From NCBI RefSeq assembly GCF_020181615.1, contig NZ_CP084029.1, positions 4,425,142-4,477,626 on the forward strand: a stretch of DNA of 52,485 nucleotides. The letters are read 5' to 3'. The translations under genes and the position numbers were made by a program. Source of the stretch: [Mycobacterium] crassicus (lineage in GTDB: Bacteria > Actinomycetota > Actinomycetes > Mycobacteriales > Mycobacteriaceae). The notes beneath the pieces were generated by a model that worked only from the letters and a program-made list of their open reading frames with translations, was not told where the DNA came from and searched no databases. Each line of letters starts with the position of its first letter. The first letter of the stretch is position 1. Below are positions 1 to 9,302 of this stretch, piece after piece.

Positions 1-829
1 GCACCACGGTTCCGGCCAGATCCCGGGCGTAGAACGCCTGCTTCCAGGTTTCGGGGCGCCCGACCGCGTCGATCACCACGTCGGCACCGAAACCGTCGGT
101 GAGCTCGGCGATGGCCTCGACCACATCCTGAGTGCGGGCGTTGATGGTGTCGGTGGCACCGAAATCGCGGGCCCAGTCCAGCTTGGTGTCGTCGGTGTCC
201 ACCGCGATGATCCGGCGGGCACCGACCAGGGCCGCCCCGGCGATCGCGGCATCACCGACCCCACCGCAGCCGATCACCGCCACGGTGTCATCACGGGTGA
301 GGCCACCGGTGTTGATCGCCGCACCCAGACCGGCCATCACCCCACAACCCAGCAGCCCGGCCACCGCCGGATCGGCGGCCGGATCGACCGTGGTGCACTG
401 TCCTTCATGCACCAAGGTCTTGTCGGCGAACGCCCCAATACCCAGCGCCGGGGTGAGCTCGGTGCCATCGGTCAACGTCATCGGCACCGAGGCGTTGAAG
501 GTGTCAAAACACAGGTGCGGGCGGCCACGCTTGCAGGCCCGGCACTGCCCGCACACCGCACGCCAGTTCAAGATCACGAAGTCACCGGGGGCCACCGCGG
601 TCACCGCCGAACCCACCGCCTCCACCGTGCCGGAAGCCTCATGACCCAACAGGAACGGATAGGAGTCATTGATACCCCCGTCCCGATAGGTCAGATCGGT
701 ATGGCACACCCCGCAAGCAATGACCGCAACCACCACATCATGAGGCCCAGGATCCGGGATCACGATCTCAGTCACCTCGACCGGTTCACCCATTTTCCGG
801 GAGATCACGCCGCGCACAGTCTGACTCAT
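1..829 (-). CDS. mscR: S-(hydroxymethyl)mycothiol dehydrogenase / zinc alcohol dehydrogenase, partial
   Basis: Zinc-dependent medium-chain dehydrogenase that oxidises the mycothiol adduct of formaldehyde in actinobacteria. Only the N-terminal ~276 residues are present; the gene runs off the left edge. The reverse-strand protein begins [12 protein letters not shown]. It has the catalytic-zinc segment GVCHTD, the structural-zinc cysteines in [15 protein letters not shown], and the Rossmann stretch [14 protein letters not shown]. These motifs and the wording around them match M. tuberculosis Rv2259 (MscR) as I remember it. The start is the ATG whose complement lies at 827-829. It is divergent from the AcoR-like regulator at 1294; the 464-bp gap holds a palindrome at 987-1003 and nothing else I recognise. 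A general NAD-dependent alcohol dehydrogenase role cannot be excluded. Confidence 0.85.
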   Translation of the reverse strand, partial: MSQTVRGVISRKMGEPVEVTEIVIPDPGPHDVVVAVIACGVCHTDLTYRDGGINDSYPFLLGHEASGTVEAVGSAVTAVAPGDFVILNWRAVCGQCRACKRGRPHLCFDTFNASVPMTLTDGTELTPALGIGAFADKTLVHEGQCTTVDPAADPAVAGLLGCGVMAGLGAAINTGGLTRDDTVAVIGCGGVGDAAIAGAALVGARRIIAVDTDDTKLDWARDFGATDTINARTQDVVEAIAELTDGFGADVVIDAVGRPETWKQAFYARDLAGTVV

Positions 830-986
830 CGTGTCCGACCTACCGGCCGTTCCCACCGCTGCGACACCATCAGCACAACCTCGGCCTCCTCGCCGCTCTG
901 AGAGATTGACCAGCCGCCCAGCACGCTTCGCGGATGGCGTGACTGATGTTTACCGTGCTGCCCGCGGGGATCGCAATGCATTGGCC

Positions 987-1003
987 TATCCCAAATTGGG
1001 ACA
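987..1003. promoter_or_regulatory. Palindromic operator candidate, copy 1 (TATCCCAAATTGGGACA)
   Basis: The inverted repeat TCCCAA-A-TTGGGA extends to 16 of 17 symmetric positions. It lies in the divergent gap between mscR and the first AcoR-like regulator. A near-identical 19-bp palindrome lies at 4356-4374 upstream of the paralogous regulator, so this is probably the binding site of one or both regulators. That role is inferred from position and recurrence. Confidence 0.6.
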
Positions 1004-1293
1004 CACTCCGGCGGTAGCGACGGCTGTACAGTCAACTGATTGAGATCAATTCGCCCGGACGAGAAGCCAAGTGCGCCAACCACGCTCGCTACACCCCCGG
1101 CCGCCGGCGCCGTCATCGCGAGTAGGTCGAGCAGCCGCCGACCCCCTTGGCGCACACGCCCCCATGCGGGCCGCCCGCCCGCTCGGCTCCGCACCCGCAG
1201 CAGCCCACGCACGCAAGTGTGATCCACGTCTAAAATTAGCGAGAATGTGATTTATCCAATATAAAGGAGTATGCGTGTTTTAAGTGAGGAACA

Positions 1294-3147
1294 GTGACGG
1301 CCCCCGCTTCCGACCCACCGCCGCATGTGACCGCCGCAAGTGATGCGCTTTCGCTGCGTGCCGGGTCAGGCGTACCGGGGGTTTCCGACCTGATCGCGGC
1401 GTCCTGGGAGCGCAGCCGGGACGCAGGCGTAGATGCCGCCCAACCGCACAGGTCGTTCACCGACGACATCAACACCGGATCTCTGCTGGTGCGATGTGCG
1501 CAGCCCGTGCTCGAACAATTGGAGATCGACACCGCCGACCTGCCACTGGTCATCGCCCTGTCCGACAAGAAGGCCCGCATCGTCCAGCGGATCGACTGCT
1601 CATCGGTGGTCGGACAACTGCTCGACCAGGTCCAGTTCGCTCCCGGATTCGACTGCTCGGAGGCCGCCCTGGGCACCAACGGCATCGGAACCGTCCTCGA
1701 GGCAGGCCAACCGATCAGCGTGGTCGGATCGGAACACTTCACCGAGAACCTGCGAATGTTCGCATGCACAGGCGCTCCCATCATCGACCCGGTCACCAGG
1801 CGCATCGAGGGCGTCCTGGACATCACGTCACTGGCCCAGGCGTGGAGTCCACTGATACCCACCTTGATCAAGAACGCCGCAAAGGACATCAGCCGCAACC
1901 TGCTGCTCGACCGCAACCAGTCCCAACGCGCGATATTCGAGACCTACCTACGTGTCGCCGCCCGATCGGCTCGGCACGCGGTCTTCGCGTTCGGCGACAC
2001 GCTGTTCATCGCCAGTCCCTGCGCCCAACAGATGTTCGACGCCAGCGAGCAACAGGTACTCCGAGAGCACGCGACCTTCCTGATGACGCACAAGGAACAC
2101 GCGGGCGACACACTCGCCCTGCCCGGCCGAAAACGCCTCGTGCACCTCTGGGGAACTCGCATCTTCGCCGGCTCGGAAGTCGCCGGCATCGTGGTGACGG
2201 CCGAATTGGTCAGCTCTCGCCGCACCGGATTGGCCGGCGATTTCGCCGCGCAAGCGTCACCGCAGATCGGGGTGACGGCCCCGCAGCCCGCCGAGATCGC
2301 AGATGCGCCCTTCTGCTCACATGGCTCCCTGGCCGGCGGCCGATCGCCGGCGTGGGTTCGAGCGTGCGGCGAACTACGCGCGGCGCTTGAGAACAAACAG
2401 CCGGCACTGCTGGTCGGGGAGACCGGTGTGGGCAAGTCCACCTTGGTTATTGAGCTTTTTCATTCGATCTATCCCAACGCGCACAGCATTGCGGTCGACG
2501 CGGCACAGATCGGGGCAGAGGTCACTCCATCGGATATCAGCTCGCTGGTGAGCAACCGGAGTGAACCCACCCTGCACATCGTGCGTGACATCGATCAGGC
2601 GAGCCCGGACGAGGTTGAAAAGCTCGAGGAATACTTCTCGGTGGTCGAATCGCTCGACGGGCCGGCGTGGATCGTAGCGACCGTGTCGCAGTCCCCGCCC
2701 AGCTCAGACTTGCCCTGCTGTGAACTGCTGAGTCATTTCGACACCACCATCACGGTCCCGCCACTGCGATGCCGCACCGATGATCTGCCGGCCATCACCG
2801 CGACACTTCTGCACACGATCGCGCCCAAACACAAGATCCGTGTCAGCCCGGCGGCGCAACGGCTCATCTCCCGATACTCGTGGCCACGCAACATCTCTCA
2901 GCTGCGCGAAGCGCTGGCACACGCAGTTCGTCGACGTCCGGTCGGTGAGATTCAGGACGACGATCTGCCCGGCTATTGCCAGACCGGCTCGCGGCGCGCC
3001 CTGACCCCTCTCGAAACCATCGAACGCGATGCGATCGTCGCCGCCTTGCAGAATGTGGCGCACAACCGGGTGGCCGCCGCAACACAACTGGGAATGTCAC
3101 GCTCCAGCCTGTACCGGAAGCTGAAGACCTACGGGATCACCGCGTAG
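1294..3147 (+). CDS. AcoR/MimR-like GAF-AAA-Fis transcriptional regulator, paralog 1
   Basis: A 617-residue regulator. A GAF-like sensor domain (about residues 65-205, conserved APGFDCSEAALGTNGIGT) precedes an AAA-type domain with Walker A GETGVGKST at 375-383. A Fis-type helix-turn-helix forms the extreme C-terminus (RVAAATQLGMSRSSLYRKL). The AAA part is degenerate. The segment between Walker A and the would-be Walker B (HIVRDIDQA) is too short to hold the sigma54-contacting GAFTGA loop, and no such motif is visible. This suits actinobacteria, which lack sigma54, and MimR-type activators. Starts at GTG 1294 after AAGTGAGGA. Divergent from mscR, so it may activate alcohol or ketone oxidation genes. 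Its paralog is at 4445-6262. Confidence 0.85.
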   Translation: MTAPASDPPPHVTAASDALSLRAGSGVPGVSDLIAASWERSRDAGVDAAQPHRSFTDDINTGSLLVRCAQPVLEQLEIDTADLPLVIALSDKKARIVQRIDCSSVVGQLLDQVQFAPGFDCSEAALGTNGIGTVLEAGQPISVVGSEHFTENLRMFACTGAPIIDPVTRRIEGVLDITSLAQAWSPLIPTLIKNAAKDISRNLLLDRNQSQRAIFETYLRVAARSARHAVFAFGDTLFIASPCAQQMFDASEQQVLREHATFLMTHKEHAGDTLALPGRKRLVHLWGTRIFAGSEVAGIVVTAELVSSRRTGLAGDFAAQASPQIGVTAPQPAEIADAPFCSHGSLAGGRSPAWVRACGELRAALENKQPALLVGETGVGKSTLVIELFHSIYPNAHSIAVDAAQIGAEVTPSDISSLVSNRSEPTLHIVRDIDQASPDEVEKLEEYFSVVESLDGPAWIVATVSQSPPSSDLPCCELLSHFDTTITVPPLRCRTDDLPAITATLLHTIAPKHKIRVSPAAQRLISRYSWPRNISQLREALAHAVRRRPVGEIQDDDLPGYCQTGSRRALTPLETIERDAIVAALQNVAHNRVAAATQLGMSRSSLYRKLKTYGITA

Positions 3148-3205
3148 TCCGTGAGATCGGACATTCGCAGTACCGCGACTGTGTCGACGACACCGGCTGG
3201 GAGAA

Positions 3206-4327
3206 CTACCGGCCGTAGTCCTCGGCGACCGGTGCGAGGGACAGCTGGCTGGTGGCCTCGCGGATGTACTCACCGATCTGGCGCAACGACCGGACGGCCT
3301 CGGGCACTATTGCCCCCGCGAGCTGGAACCCGTGCACCTGACCGGGCCATACCCGCAACTGGACCGGTACCCCGACGGCGGCCAACCGGCACGCGGCCAG
3401 CCGGGCATCGTGGAGCAACACCTCGGAATCGGACACATGGATCAACGTGCGGGGCAGGCCGGGCTTGATGTGCTCGAGCGGTTCGTAGATCGCCTCGGAC
3501 TGACCGTTGCGCCGGGCCGCCTTCGTGATCAGATCGACGAGCGCGTCGAACGCCTTGGCACCGAACATCGCATCGGTGTGAATATTGGGGTGCGCCTGCT
3601 TGGCGGCCTTGGCGATCTGCGTCAGCGGCGACATGGCGACCATGGCCGCGGGTCGCTCACCCTCGTCGAGTAGCCGCTGGGCCAATGCCAGGCACAGGTA
3701 GCCGCCGGCGGAATCACCGGCCAGCACGATCTGGCCGGGCTCATACCCCTGGTCACGCAGCCACCGGTAGCCGTCGTAGCAATCGTCGATCGCATCCTTC
3801 ACCGAGTGGGCGGGAACCAGTCGGTAGTCGACCATCAATACCGGTGAATCCGCGTAGTGCGACAACGCGGCGACCATCCGTCCATGCGTGTCGGGACCAC
3901 CCGTGATGAAGGCGCCACCATGCAGGTACAACACGACACGTTCGGCGCCGGCGGCGGGCAGCACCCCTGGGCCGCGGACCAACCGGGCCGCGCAGCGGGG
4001 TAACCGAACCGTGCCGTGCATGCTGCCCGGCGCGGGCGTGGCGCCCCGCGCGACGAAATTCACCACACCCCATGGCCACGGCGCATTCGGAAGGTGACTG
4101 CCGATCGCCAAGGTGGGCCGGATGGTGGCCCGGGCGGCGAGCCCCACGAGCCGACCCGCGAGGCTGGGACCGTCCTCCACAACCTCCCGCAGAAGCGGTG
4201 AAAGCACCCCTTTGACACCGCGGGTGCGGGTGCCGCGGTCGTCGATGCTGATCAGAGTTGCGATGATCTTTTCCGTTCGTGCAATGCCCCTACCAGGAGC
4301 GTTGTGCCATTCGTCACTACTGCGCAT
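3206..4327 (-). CDS. HSL-family alpha/beta hydrolase (Lip-type esterase)
   Basis: A carboxylesterase/lipase of the hormone-sensitive-lipase family, probably cytoplasmic or membrane-associated, acting on short or medium acyl esters. It has the oxyanion motif LHGGAF, the nucleophile elbow GDSAGG, an Asp in HVSDSEVLLHDA and the catalytic His in GQVHGF, in the expected order. About 373 residues from ATG 4327; an in-frame GTG at 4345 would add six residues and neither has a clear ribosome binding site. Convergent with regulator 1 and divergent from regulator 2 at 4445; the palindrome at 4356-4374 lies just upstream of its start. The true substrate cannot be read from sequence. Confidence 0.8.
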   Translation of the reverse strand: MRSSDEWHNAPGRGIARTEKIIATLISIDDRGTRTRGVKGVLSPLLREVVEDGPSLAGRLVGLAARATIRPTLAIGSHLPNAPWPWGVVNFVARGATPAPGSMHGTVRLPRCAARLVRGPGVLPAAGAERVVLYLHGGAFITGGPDTHGRMVAALSHYADSPVLMVDYRLVPAHSVKDAIDDCYDGYRWLRDQGYEPGQIVLAGDSAGGYLCLALAQRLLDEGERPAAMVAMSPLTQIAKAAKQAHPNIHTDAMFGAKAFDALVDLITKAARRNGQSEAIYEPLEHIKPGLPRTLIHVSDSEVLLHDARLAACRLAAVGVPVQLRVWPGQVHGFQLAGAIVPEAVRSLRQIGEYIREATSQLSLAPVAEDYGR

Positions 4328-4355
4328 CAGTGTCACGGATATCACCCGCCCCCGA

Positions 4356-4374
4356 GTGTCCCAATTTGGGACAC
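4356..4374. promoter_or_regulatory. Palindromic operator candidate, copy 2 (GTGTCCCAATTTGGGACAC)
   Basis: A perfect 19-bp inverted repeat: GTGTCCCAA, a central T, then TTGGGACAC. It sits between the esterase start and regulator 2, 70 bp upstream of the latter. The core matches the site at 987-1003, and I found no third copy in the window. It is probably an autoregulatory or divergent-promoter operator of the AcoR-like pair. Confidence 0.65.
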
Positions 4375-4444
4375 GGCAGCTTGAACGTGAGGCAGATCAC
4401 GATCAGAATGTGGTTGCGGGCCTCTGGGAGTTGAGGGGGCGGTG

Positions 4445-6262
4445 ATGCGCGGGGATGGTGCCCCAGACCTGCGGGTGGCAGCCGCCCGCCTTGGCTTTCT
4501 GGAACACGGCAGGTCCGCAGTGGCGGGCGTCTCCAACCTGGTGGTCGCGTCGTGGGAGCGCAGCCAGGCCGCCGGGGTAGACGTGAGTGAACCGCGCAGT
4601 TCGTTCATCGACGAATTCGATACCGGATCCCTGCTGGTGACCTGCGCCCAACCGATCCTCGACCAATTGGCCGACGACGTCGCCGACTCCCCGCTCGTGG
4701 TGGCCCTGACCGACAAGACCGCCCGCCTCGTCCAACGGGTTGACTGCTCGGCGGAGGTTGCGCGCATGCTCGACCGGGTGGAGTTCGCGCCCGGATTCGA
4801 CTACGCGGAGTCGACCATGGGCACCAACGGGGTGGGCACGGTCTTCGAGGCGGGCCAGCCGGTCAGCGTGGTCGGCCCGGAACACTTCACCGAGAAGCTG
4901 CGGCAGTTCGGGTGCACCGGTGCCCCCATCATCGACCCCATCACCGGACGTATCGAGGGCGTCCTGGACATCTCGACACCTGCCAGCTTGTGGAACCCCT
5001 TGGTGCGCACGCTGGTCAAGACCGCCGCCAAGGACATCAGCCGCAACTTCCTGCTCGACCGCAGCCAGGCCCAGCAGGCCATCTTCGACACCTACCTGCG
5101 CATCAGCGGCCGGTCGGCCAGACAGGCGATCTTCGCGTTCGGTCACTCGGTGTCGATCGCCAACTCCGTCGCCCAGCAGATGTTCAACGCCGACGAGCAG
5201 CGGCTGCTCTACGAGTGTGCGACGTTCCTGATGACACACCGCGACTCCACGACCGACTCGTTCCCGCTGCCGGGCAGAGAGCAGCCGGTGCGTCTGCGGG
5301 GGACCCGTGTCGTGGTCGGCTCGGATGTCGTCGGCGTGGTGGTCGTCGTCGATCCGCTACCGGGCCGGCGACCCGGACCACCGGCGGCCTACCCACAGCA
5401 ACTGCTGCCCCGACTCGTGTCGCCGACCGAACCGGCCACAGAGGTGCTGGTCGAGCCGTTCAGCTCACCGACGTGGGTGCGGGCCTGCGACGAACTGCGG
5501 GATGCGCTCCGGAAGAGAAAACCTGCGCTGGTGATCGGCGAACCCGCCGTCGGGAAGGCCACCCTGGTGACGGAGCTGTTCCACGCGGAGTACCCCGGCG
5601 CCTGCCGTGTCACGGTCGACGCGGCCCGATTCGGGTCCGAGCGACCACCGCCGAACGTCCATACGCTGCTGAGCAATCCCGATGAGCCGACACTGTGCAT
5701 CGTGCGCGACCCCGATCAGGCCGGCCCGGACGGCGCCGAACCGCTCGAGGAGTTCTTGTCCGCGGTCGAATCTCTGGGCGCGGCCGTCTGGTTGGTCGGC
5801 ACGGCGTTCTCGTCCACCCAGGACATGCCGTTCGGTCCGTGGCTCGAGCACTTCGACACCACGATCACCGTGCCACCGCTGCGCTACCGTACCGACGACC
5901 TGCCCGCCGTCACCGCCGAGCTGCTGCGGGAGATCGCACCGGAGCACCGGGTGCGGCTCAGCCCGGCAGCCCAACTGCTCATCGCCCGATACTCGTGGCC
6001 TGGCAACCTCGCTCAACTGCGCGAGGCGCTGGTGCACGCTCTTCATCGGCGCCCGGTCGGCGAGATTCGGGAGGCTGATCTGCCCGGCTACTGTCACACC
6101 GCCTCCCGCCGCACGTTGACTCCGATCGAAGCGGCCGAACGCGACGCGATCGTCGGAGCCCTGCGGGACGTGAACGGCAACCGGGTGGCCGCCGCGACGC
6201 AACTGGGAATGTCGCGTTCCAGCCTGTACCGGAAGTTGAGGACCTACGGGATCACCGCGTAG
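4445..6262 (+). CDS. AcoR/MimR-like GAF-AAA-Fis transcriptional regulator, paralog 2
   Basis: About 605 residues, collinear with and highly similar to the protein at 1294. It has a GAF-like domain (APGFDYAESTMGTNGVGT), an AAA domain with an altered P-loop (GEPAVGKATL instead of GETGVGKST), and a Fis HTH nearly identical to paralog 1 (RVAAATQLGMSRSSLYRKL). No GAFTGA loop is visible. The P-loop Ser/Thr after Lys is Ala, so nucleotide binding may be weakened or lost. ATG 4445 is preferred because GAGGGGG at 4433 is suitably spaced; GTG 4442 is also possible. The near-identical DNA-binding helices imply overlapping operators, consistent with the shared palindrome. Confidence 0.85.
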   Translation: MRGDGAPDLRVAAARLGFLEHGRSAVAGVSNLVVASWERSQAAGVDVSEPRSSFIDEFDTGSLLVTCAQPILDQLADDVADSPLVVALTDKTARLVQRVDCSAEVARMLDRVEFAPGFDYAESTMGTNGVGTVFEAGQPVSVVGPEHFTEKLRQFGCTGAPIIDPITGRIEGVLDISTPASLWNPLVRTLVKTAAKDISRNFLLDRSQAQQAIFDTYLRISGRSARQAIFAFGHSVSIANSVAQQMFNADEQRLLYECATFLMTHRDSTTDSFPLPGREQPVRLRGTRVVVGSDVVGVVVVVDPLPGRRPGPPAAYPQQLLPRLVSPTEPATEVLVEPFSSPTWVRACDELRDALRKRKPALVIGEPAVGKATLVTELFHAEYPGACRVTVDAARFGSERPPPNVHTLLSNPDEPTLCIVRDPDQAGPDGAEPLEEFLSAVESLGAAVWLVGTAFSSTQDMPFGPWLEHFDTTITVPPLRYRTDDLPAVTAELLREIAPEHRVRLSPAAQLLIARYSWPGNLAQLREALVHALHRRPVGEIREADLPGYCHTASRRTLTPIEAAERDAIVGALRDVNGNRVAAATQLGMSRSSLYRKLRTYGITA

Positions 6263-6282
6263 TCCTGCTGCGGGCCGACCCC

Positions 6283-7281
6283 TTAGAACAGTGAAATCTG
6301 CTCACCGGTCGGCCCGGCGTCGGTGAATTCCTCGATGCCGGTGCCTTGGACGACTCCGCCCACCCCGCCGACGCAGGCCATGAAGTGCGTGTCGGTGACC
6401 ATCGGCACCCCGAGTTCCCGCGCCTGATATCCCTTGCCCTGTTCGGCCCGGTCGTCGTTGCAGATCACCAACGAGGTGTTCATGTCCACGACGTCGCTGT
6501 AGGCCAGCCCGGCGTGCAGGATGCGTTCGACGAGTTCCTCGTGGGTGCGGGTGCATTCGGCCGACAGCGCCACCCGCATACCCTGCACCAGCGGGCGATC
6601 CCGCTGGTAGCGCCCGGGGTTGAGGTAGGCGCACGGCATCCGCGCCGCCAGCGCCTTCAGCGGCCGCAGTTCGTCATGGGTAATCCGGCCGTTTGGCCAG
6701 CGCCGCCGGGTCACCGGCCGTACCGGCAGCCACACATCGCGTTCCCGGGCCCGCTGCAGCGCGGGCACCAGCACCCCGGCCAGCACGCGGGCGTCGTCGA
6801 GTGCGTCGTGCGCCCGGGTCTGCACCACACCCCAGTGCGCGGCCAGCGTCTGTAACCGCAGGTTGTCCAGGCCCAGGTCGAGGCGTCGGGCCAGCTCCAG
6901 GGTGCACATCACCGAGTCGACGGGCAGTACGGCGCCGGCCATCTCGGCCTCGGCCGCCAGGAAGGTGTAGTCGAAAACCACGTTGTGCGCCACCAGGGTG
7001 CGACCGGCCAGCAGCTCGACGACTTCACCAATGACGTCGGCGAACTGCGGCTGTCCGGCCAGCATCTCGGCGGTCAGACCGTGCACATGGGTGGGCCCGG
7101 GGTCGGTCCCGGGGTTGACCAGATGCGACACCGAGCGCTCCACCTGGCCGTCGGCGTCGAGGGCCAGCGCGGCGACACTCAGCACCCGGGCCTGTCCGGG
7201 CCGGAACCCCGACGTCTCGACGTCCACGACCACCCAGCCGTCGCCGGGATCTCGGGCCGGGCGCCCCCACAGCGCACTCAT
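6283..7281 (-). CDS. dnaQ: DEDDh exonuclease, DNA polymerase III epsilon-like (DnaQ family)
   Basis: A 3'-5' exonuclease-family protein with exo motif I VVVDVETSG, the AHNVVFDYTFL motif II region and HDALDDARVLAGVL as motif III. A C-terminal ~90-residue BRCT-like segment (RVALSAECTRTHEELVERI) follows. From ATG 7281 it is 332 residues, close to the M. tuberculosis Rv3711c length I remember; an in-frame TTG at 7341 would add 20 residues with no clear ribosome binding site. Divergent from murT, as in M. tuberculosis. It probably acts in DNA repair or proofreading; the main mycobacterial proofreading activity is known to lie in the DnaE1 PHP domain. Confidence 0.85.
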   Translation of the reverse strand: MSALWGRPARDPGDGWVVVDVETSGFRPGQARVLSVAALALDADGQVERSVSHLVNPGTDPGPTHVHGLTAEMLAGQPQFADVIGEVVELLAGRTLVAHNVVFDYTFLAAEAEMAGAVLPVDSVMCTLELARRLDLGLDNLRLQTLAAHWGVVQTRAHDALDDARVLAGVLVPALQRARERDVWLPVRPVTRRRWPNGRITHDELRPLKALAARMPCAYLNPGRYQRDRPLVQGMRVALSAECTRTHEELVERILHAGLAYSDVVDMNTSLVICNDDRAEQGKGYQARELGVPMVTDTHFMACVGGVGGVVQGTGIEEFTDAGPTGEQISLF

Positions 7282-7352
7282 GCCACTGAGGATGGCACGC
7301 CGGGCCGGCCGAGGCCCGTCCGCCGTCGGCCGTGTCGTCAACTTAAACTTCC

Positions 7353-8582
7353 GTGGTGATCAGCGCCCGTGGACGACTCGCCCTGGCCGCCGGAGCGAGC
7401 GCCCGCTGGGCATCGCGGGTGACCGGCCGCGGCGCGGGCGCCATGATCGGCGGCCTGGTCGCGATGACCCTGGACCGCTCGATCCTGCGCCAGCTCGGCG
7501 CCGGGCGGCGCACCGTCGTGGTGACCGGCACCAACGGCAAGTCGACCACCACCCGGATGATCGCGGCCGCGCTGCGCGATCTGGGCCCGGTGGCCACCAA
7601 TGCCGAAGGCGCCAACATGGACGCCGGGCTGGTGGCGGCACTGGCCGCCGACCGCGACGCCGGGCTGGCCGCCCTCGAGGTCGACGAGATGCACGTCCCG
7701 CACGTGGCCGACGCGGTCGCGCCGGCGGTGGTCGTGCTGCTCAACCTGTCCCGCGACCAGCTGGACCGGGTCGGTGAGATCAACGCCGTCGAGCAGGCGT
7801 TGCGGGGCGGCCTGGCCAGGCATCCGAACGCCGTGGTGGTGGCCAACTGCGATGACGTGCTGATGACCTCGGCCGCCCACGACAGCGCGCACGTGGTGTG
7901 GGTCGCCGCCGGCGGGCGGTGGGAAGGCGACTCGGTGAGCTGCCCGCGCAGCGGTGAGGTGATCGAGCGCGACGGGGCGCACTGGCGCTCCACCGGCGCC
8001 GACTTCGCCCGGCCCGAACCACAGTGGTGGTATGACGACGAGGCGCTGTACGGGCCGGACGGGCTGGTGCTGCCGATGCGGCTGGCACTGCCGGGTGCGG
8101 TCAACCGCGGCAACGCCGCCCAGGCCGTCGCCGCTGCGGTGACGCTGGGCGCCGACCCGGTCAAGGCGGTGGCCGCGGTCTCTGCGGTCGATGAGGTGGC
8201 CGGCCGCTACCGCAGCGTGCAGGTCGGTCAGCACACCGTGCGGATGCTGCTGGCCAAGAACCCGGCCGGCTGGCAGGAAGCACTGTCGATGGTCGACCCC
8301 GCTGCCGCCGGAGTGGTGATCGCGGTCAACGGGCAGGTGCCCGACGGCGAGGACCTGTCCTGGCTGTGGGACGTGCGCTTCGAGCATTTCGAGGGTGTTG
8401 CGGTGGTCGCGGCCGGGGAGCGCGGCACCGACCTGGCGGTGCGGCTGGGGTATGCCGGTGTGCAGCACACGCTGACCCACGACACCGTCGCGGCGATCGC
8501 GTCCTGCCCGCCGGGGCAGGTCGAGGTGGTCGCCAACTACACCGCGTTCCTGGCCCTGCAGCGGAGGTTGGGCGTCTTATGA
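7353..8582 (+). CDS. murT: Lipid II isoglutaminyl synthase, MurT subunit
   Basis: Mur-ligase-like subunit that with GatD amidates the alpha-carboxylate of D-Glu in lipid II. It has the P-loop TGTNGKSTT (58-66), the Mur middle-domain stretch NLSRDQLDRVGEI and the C-terminal MurT domain (DVRFEHFEG). Family members usually carry a four-cysteine zinc ribbon in the middle domain; here only Cys197 remains (SCPRSG) and the other expected positions are Ser, Arg/Ser and Gly/Ala. GTG start at 7353. It overlaps gatD by 4 bp (ATGA), so the two are translationally coupled. The order dnaQ-murT-gatD matches Rv3711c-Rv3713. Confidence 0.92.
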   Translation: MVISARGRLALAAGASARWASRVTGRGAGAMIGGLVAMTLDRSILRQLGAGRRTVVVTGTNGKSTTTRMIAAALRDLGPVATNAEGANMDAGLVAALAADRDAGLAALEVDEMHVPHVADAVAPAVVVLLNLSRDQLDRVGEINAVEQALRGGLARHPNAVVVANCDDVLMTSAAHDSAHVVWVAAGGRWEGDSVSCPRSGEVIERDGAHWRSTGADFARPEPQWWYDDEALYGPDGLVLPMRLALPGAVNRGNAAQAVAAAVTLGADPVKAVAAVSAVDEVAGRYRSVQVGQHTVRMLLAKNPAGWQEALSMVDPAAAGVVIAVNGQVPDGEDLSWLWDVRFEHFEGVAVVAAGERGTDLAVRLGYAGVQHTLTHDTVAAIASCPPGQVEVVANYTAFLALQRRLGVL

Positions 8583-9286
8583 CCGTGCGGATCGGGCTGG
8601 TGCTGCCGGACGTGATGGGCACCTACGGCGACGGCGGCAACGCGGTGGTGTTGCGGCAACGTCTTGCGCTGCGCGGGATCCCCGCCGAGATCGTCGAAAT
8701 CACGCTGCGTGATCCGGTGCCCGAGTCACTCGATGTGTACACGCTGGGCGGCGCCGAGGACTACGCACAACGGCTGGCCACCCGGCATCTGATCCGGCAC
8801 CCGGGGCTGCAGCGCGCTGCCGAACGCGGGGCACCCGTGCTGGCGATCTGCGCGGCCATCCAGGTGCTCGGGGCCTGGTATGAGACCTCGGCCGGGGAAC
8901 GGGTCGACGGGGTGGGCCTGCTGGACCTGACCACCTCACCGCAGCAGGAGCGCACCATCGGCGAGGTGGTGGCCACGCCTTTGGTGACCGGCCTGTCGGC
9001 GCCGCTGACCGGCTTCGAGAACCACCGCGGGGGCACCGTGCTGGGGCCCTCGGCAGCCCCGCTGGGTGCGGTCACCAAGGGTGCCGGCAATCGGGCCGGT
9101 GACGGGTTCGACGGCACGGTGCAGGGCAGCGTCATCGCCACCTACCTGCACGGGCCGTGCCTGGCCCGCAACCCCGAGCTGGCCGACCTGCTGTTGTCGA
9201 GGGTGGTCGGTGAGCTGGCGCCGCTGGAACTCCCCGAGGTGGAATTGCTGCGCGCCGAGCGACTGGCCGCGCCGCGGCGAAGCTGA
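8579..9286 (+). CDS. gatD: Lipid II isoglutaminyl synthase, glutamine amidotransferase subunit GatD
   Basis: A class I glutamine amidotransferase of the CobB/CobQ type that releases ammonia from glutamine for MurT. At 235 residues it has the nucleophilic cysteine in VLAICAAIQVLG (Cys91), the catalytic histidine in YLHGP (His191), and the glutaminase signature YTLGGAEDYAQ. ATG 8579 overlaps the murT stop. Cytoplasmic, acting on lipid II at the inner membrane face. Orthologous by order and motif to Rv3713 (often annotated cobQ2). Confidence 0.93.
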   Translation: MTVRIGLVLPDVMGTYGDGGNAVVLRQRLALRGIPAEIVEITLRDPVPESLDVYTLGGAEDYAQRLATRHLIRHPGLQRAAERGAPVLAICAAIQVLGAWYETSAGERVDGVGLLDLTTSPQQERTIGEVVATPLVTGLSAPLTGFENHRGGTVLGPSAAPLGAVTKGAGNRAGDGFDGTVQGSVIATYLHGPCLARNPELADLLLSRVVGELAPLELPEVELLRAERLAAPRRS

Positions 9287-9302
9287 CACTACGTTTGCGG
9301 CT

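Noticed and set aside
1271..1297. 8-codon ORF after AAAGGAG, overlapping the regulator start
   Set aside because: The ribosome binding site is only one base from the ATG, too close to work; probably chance.
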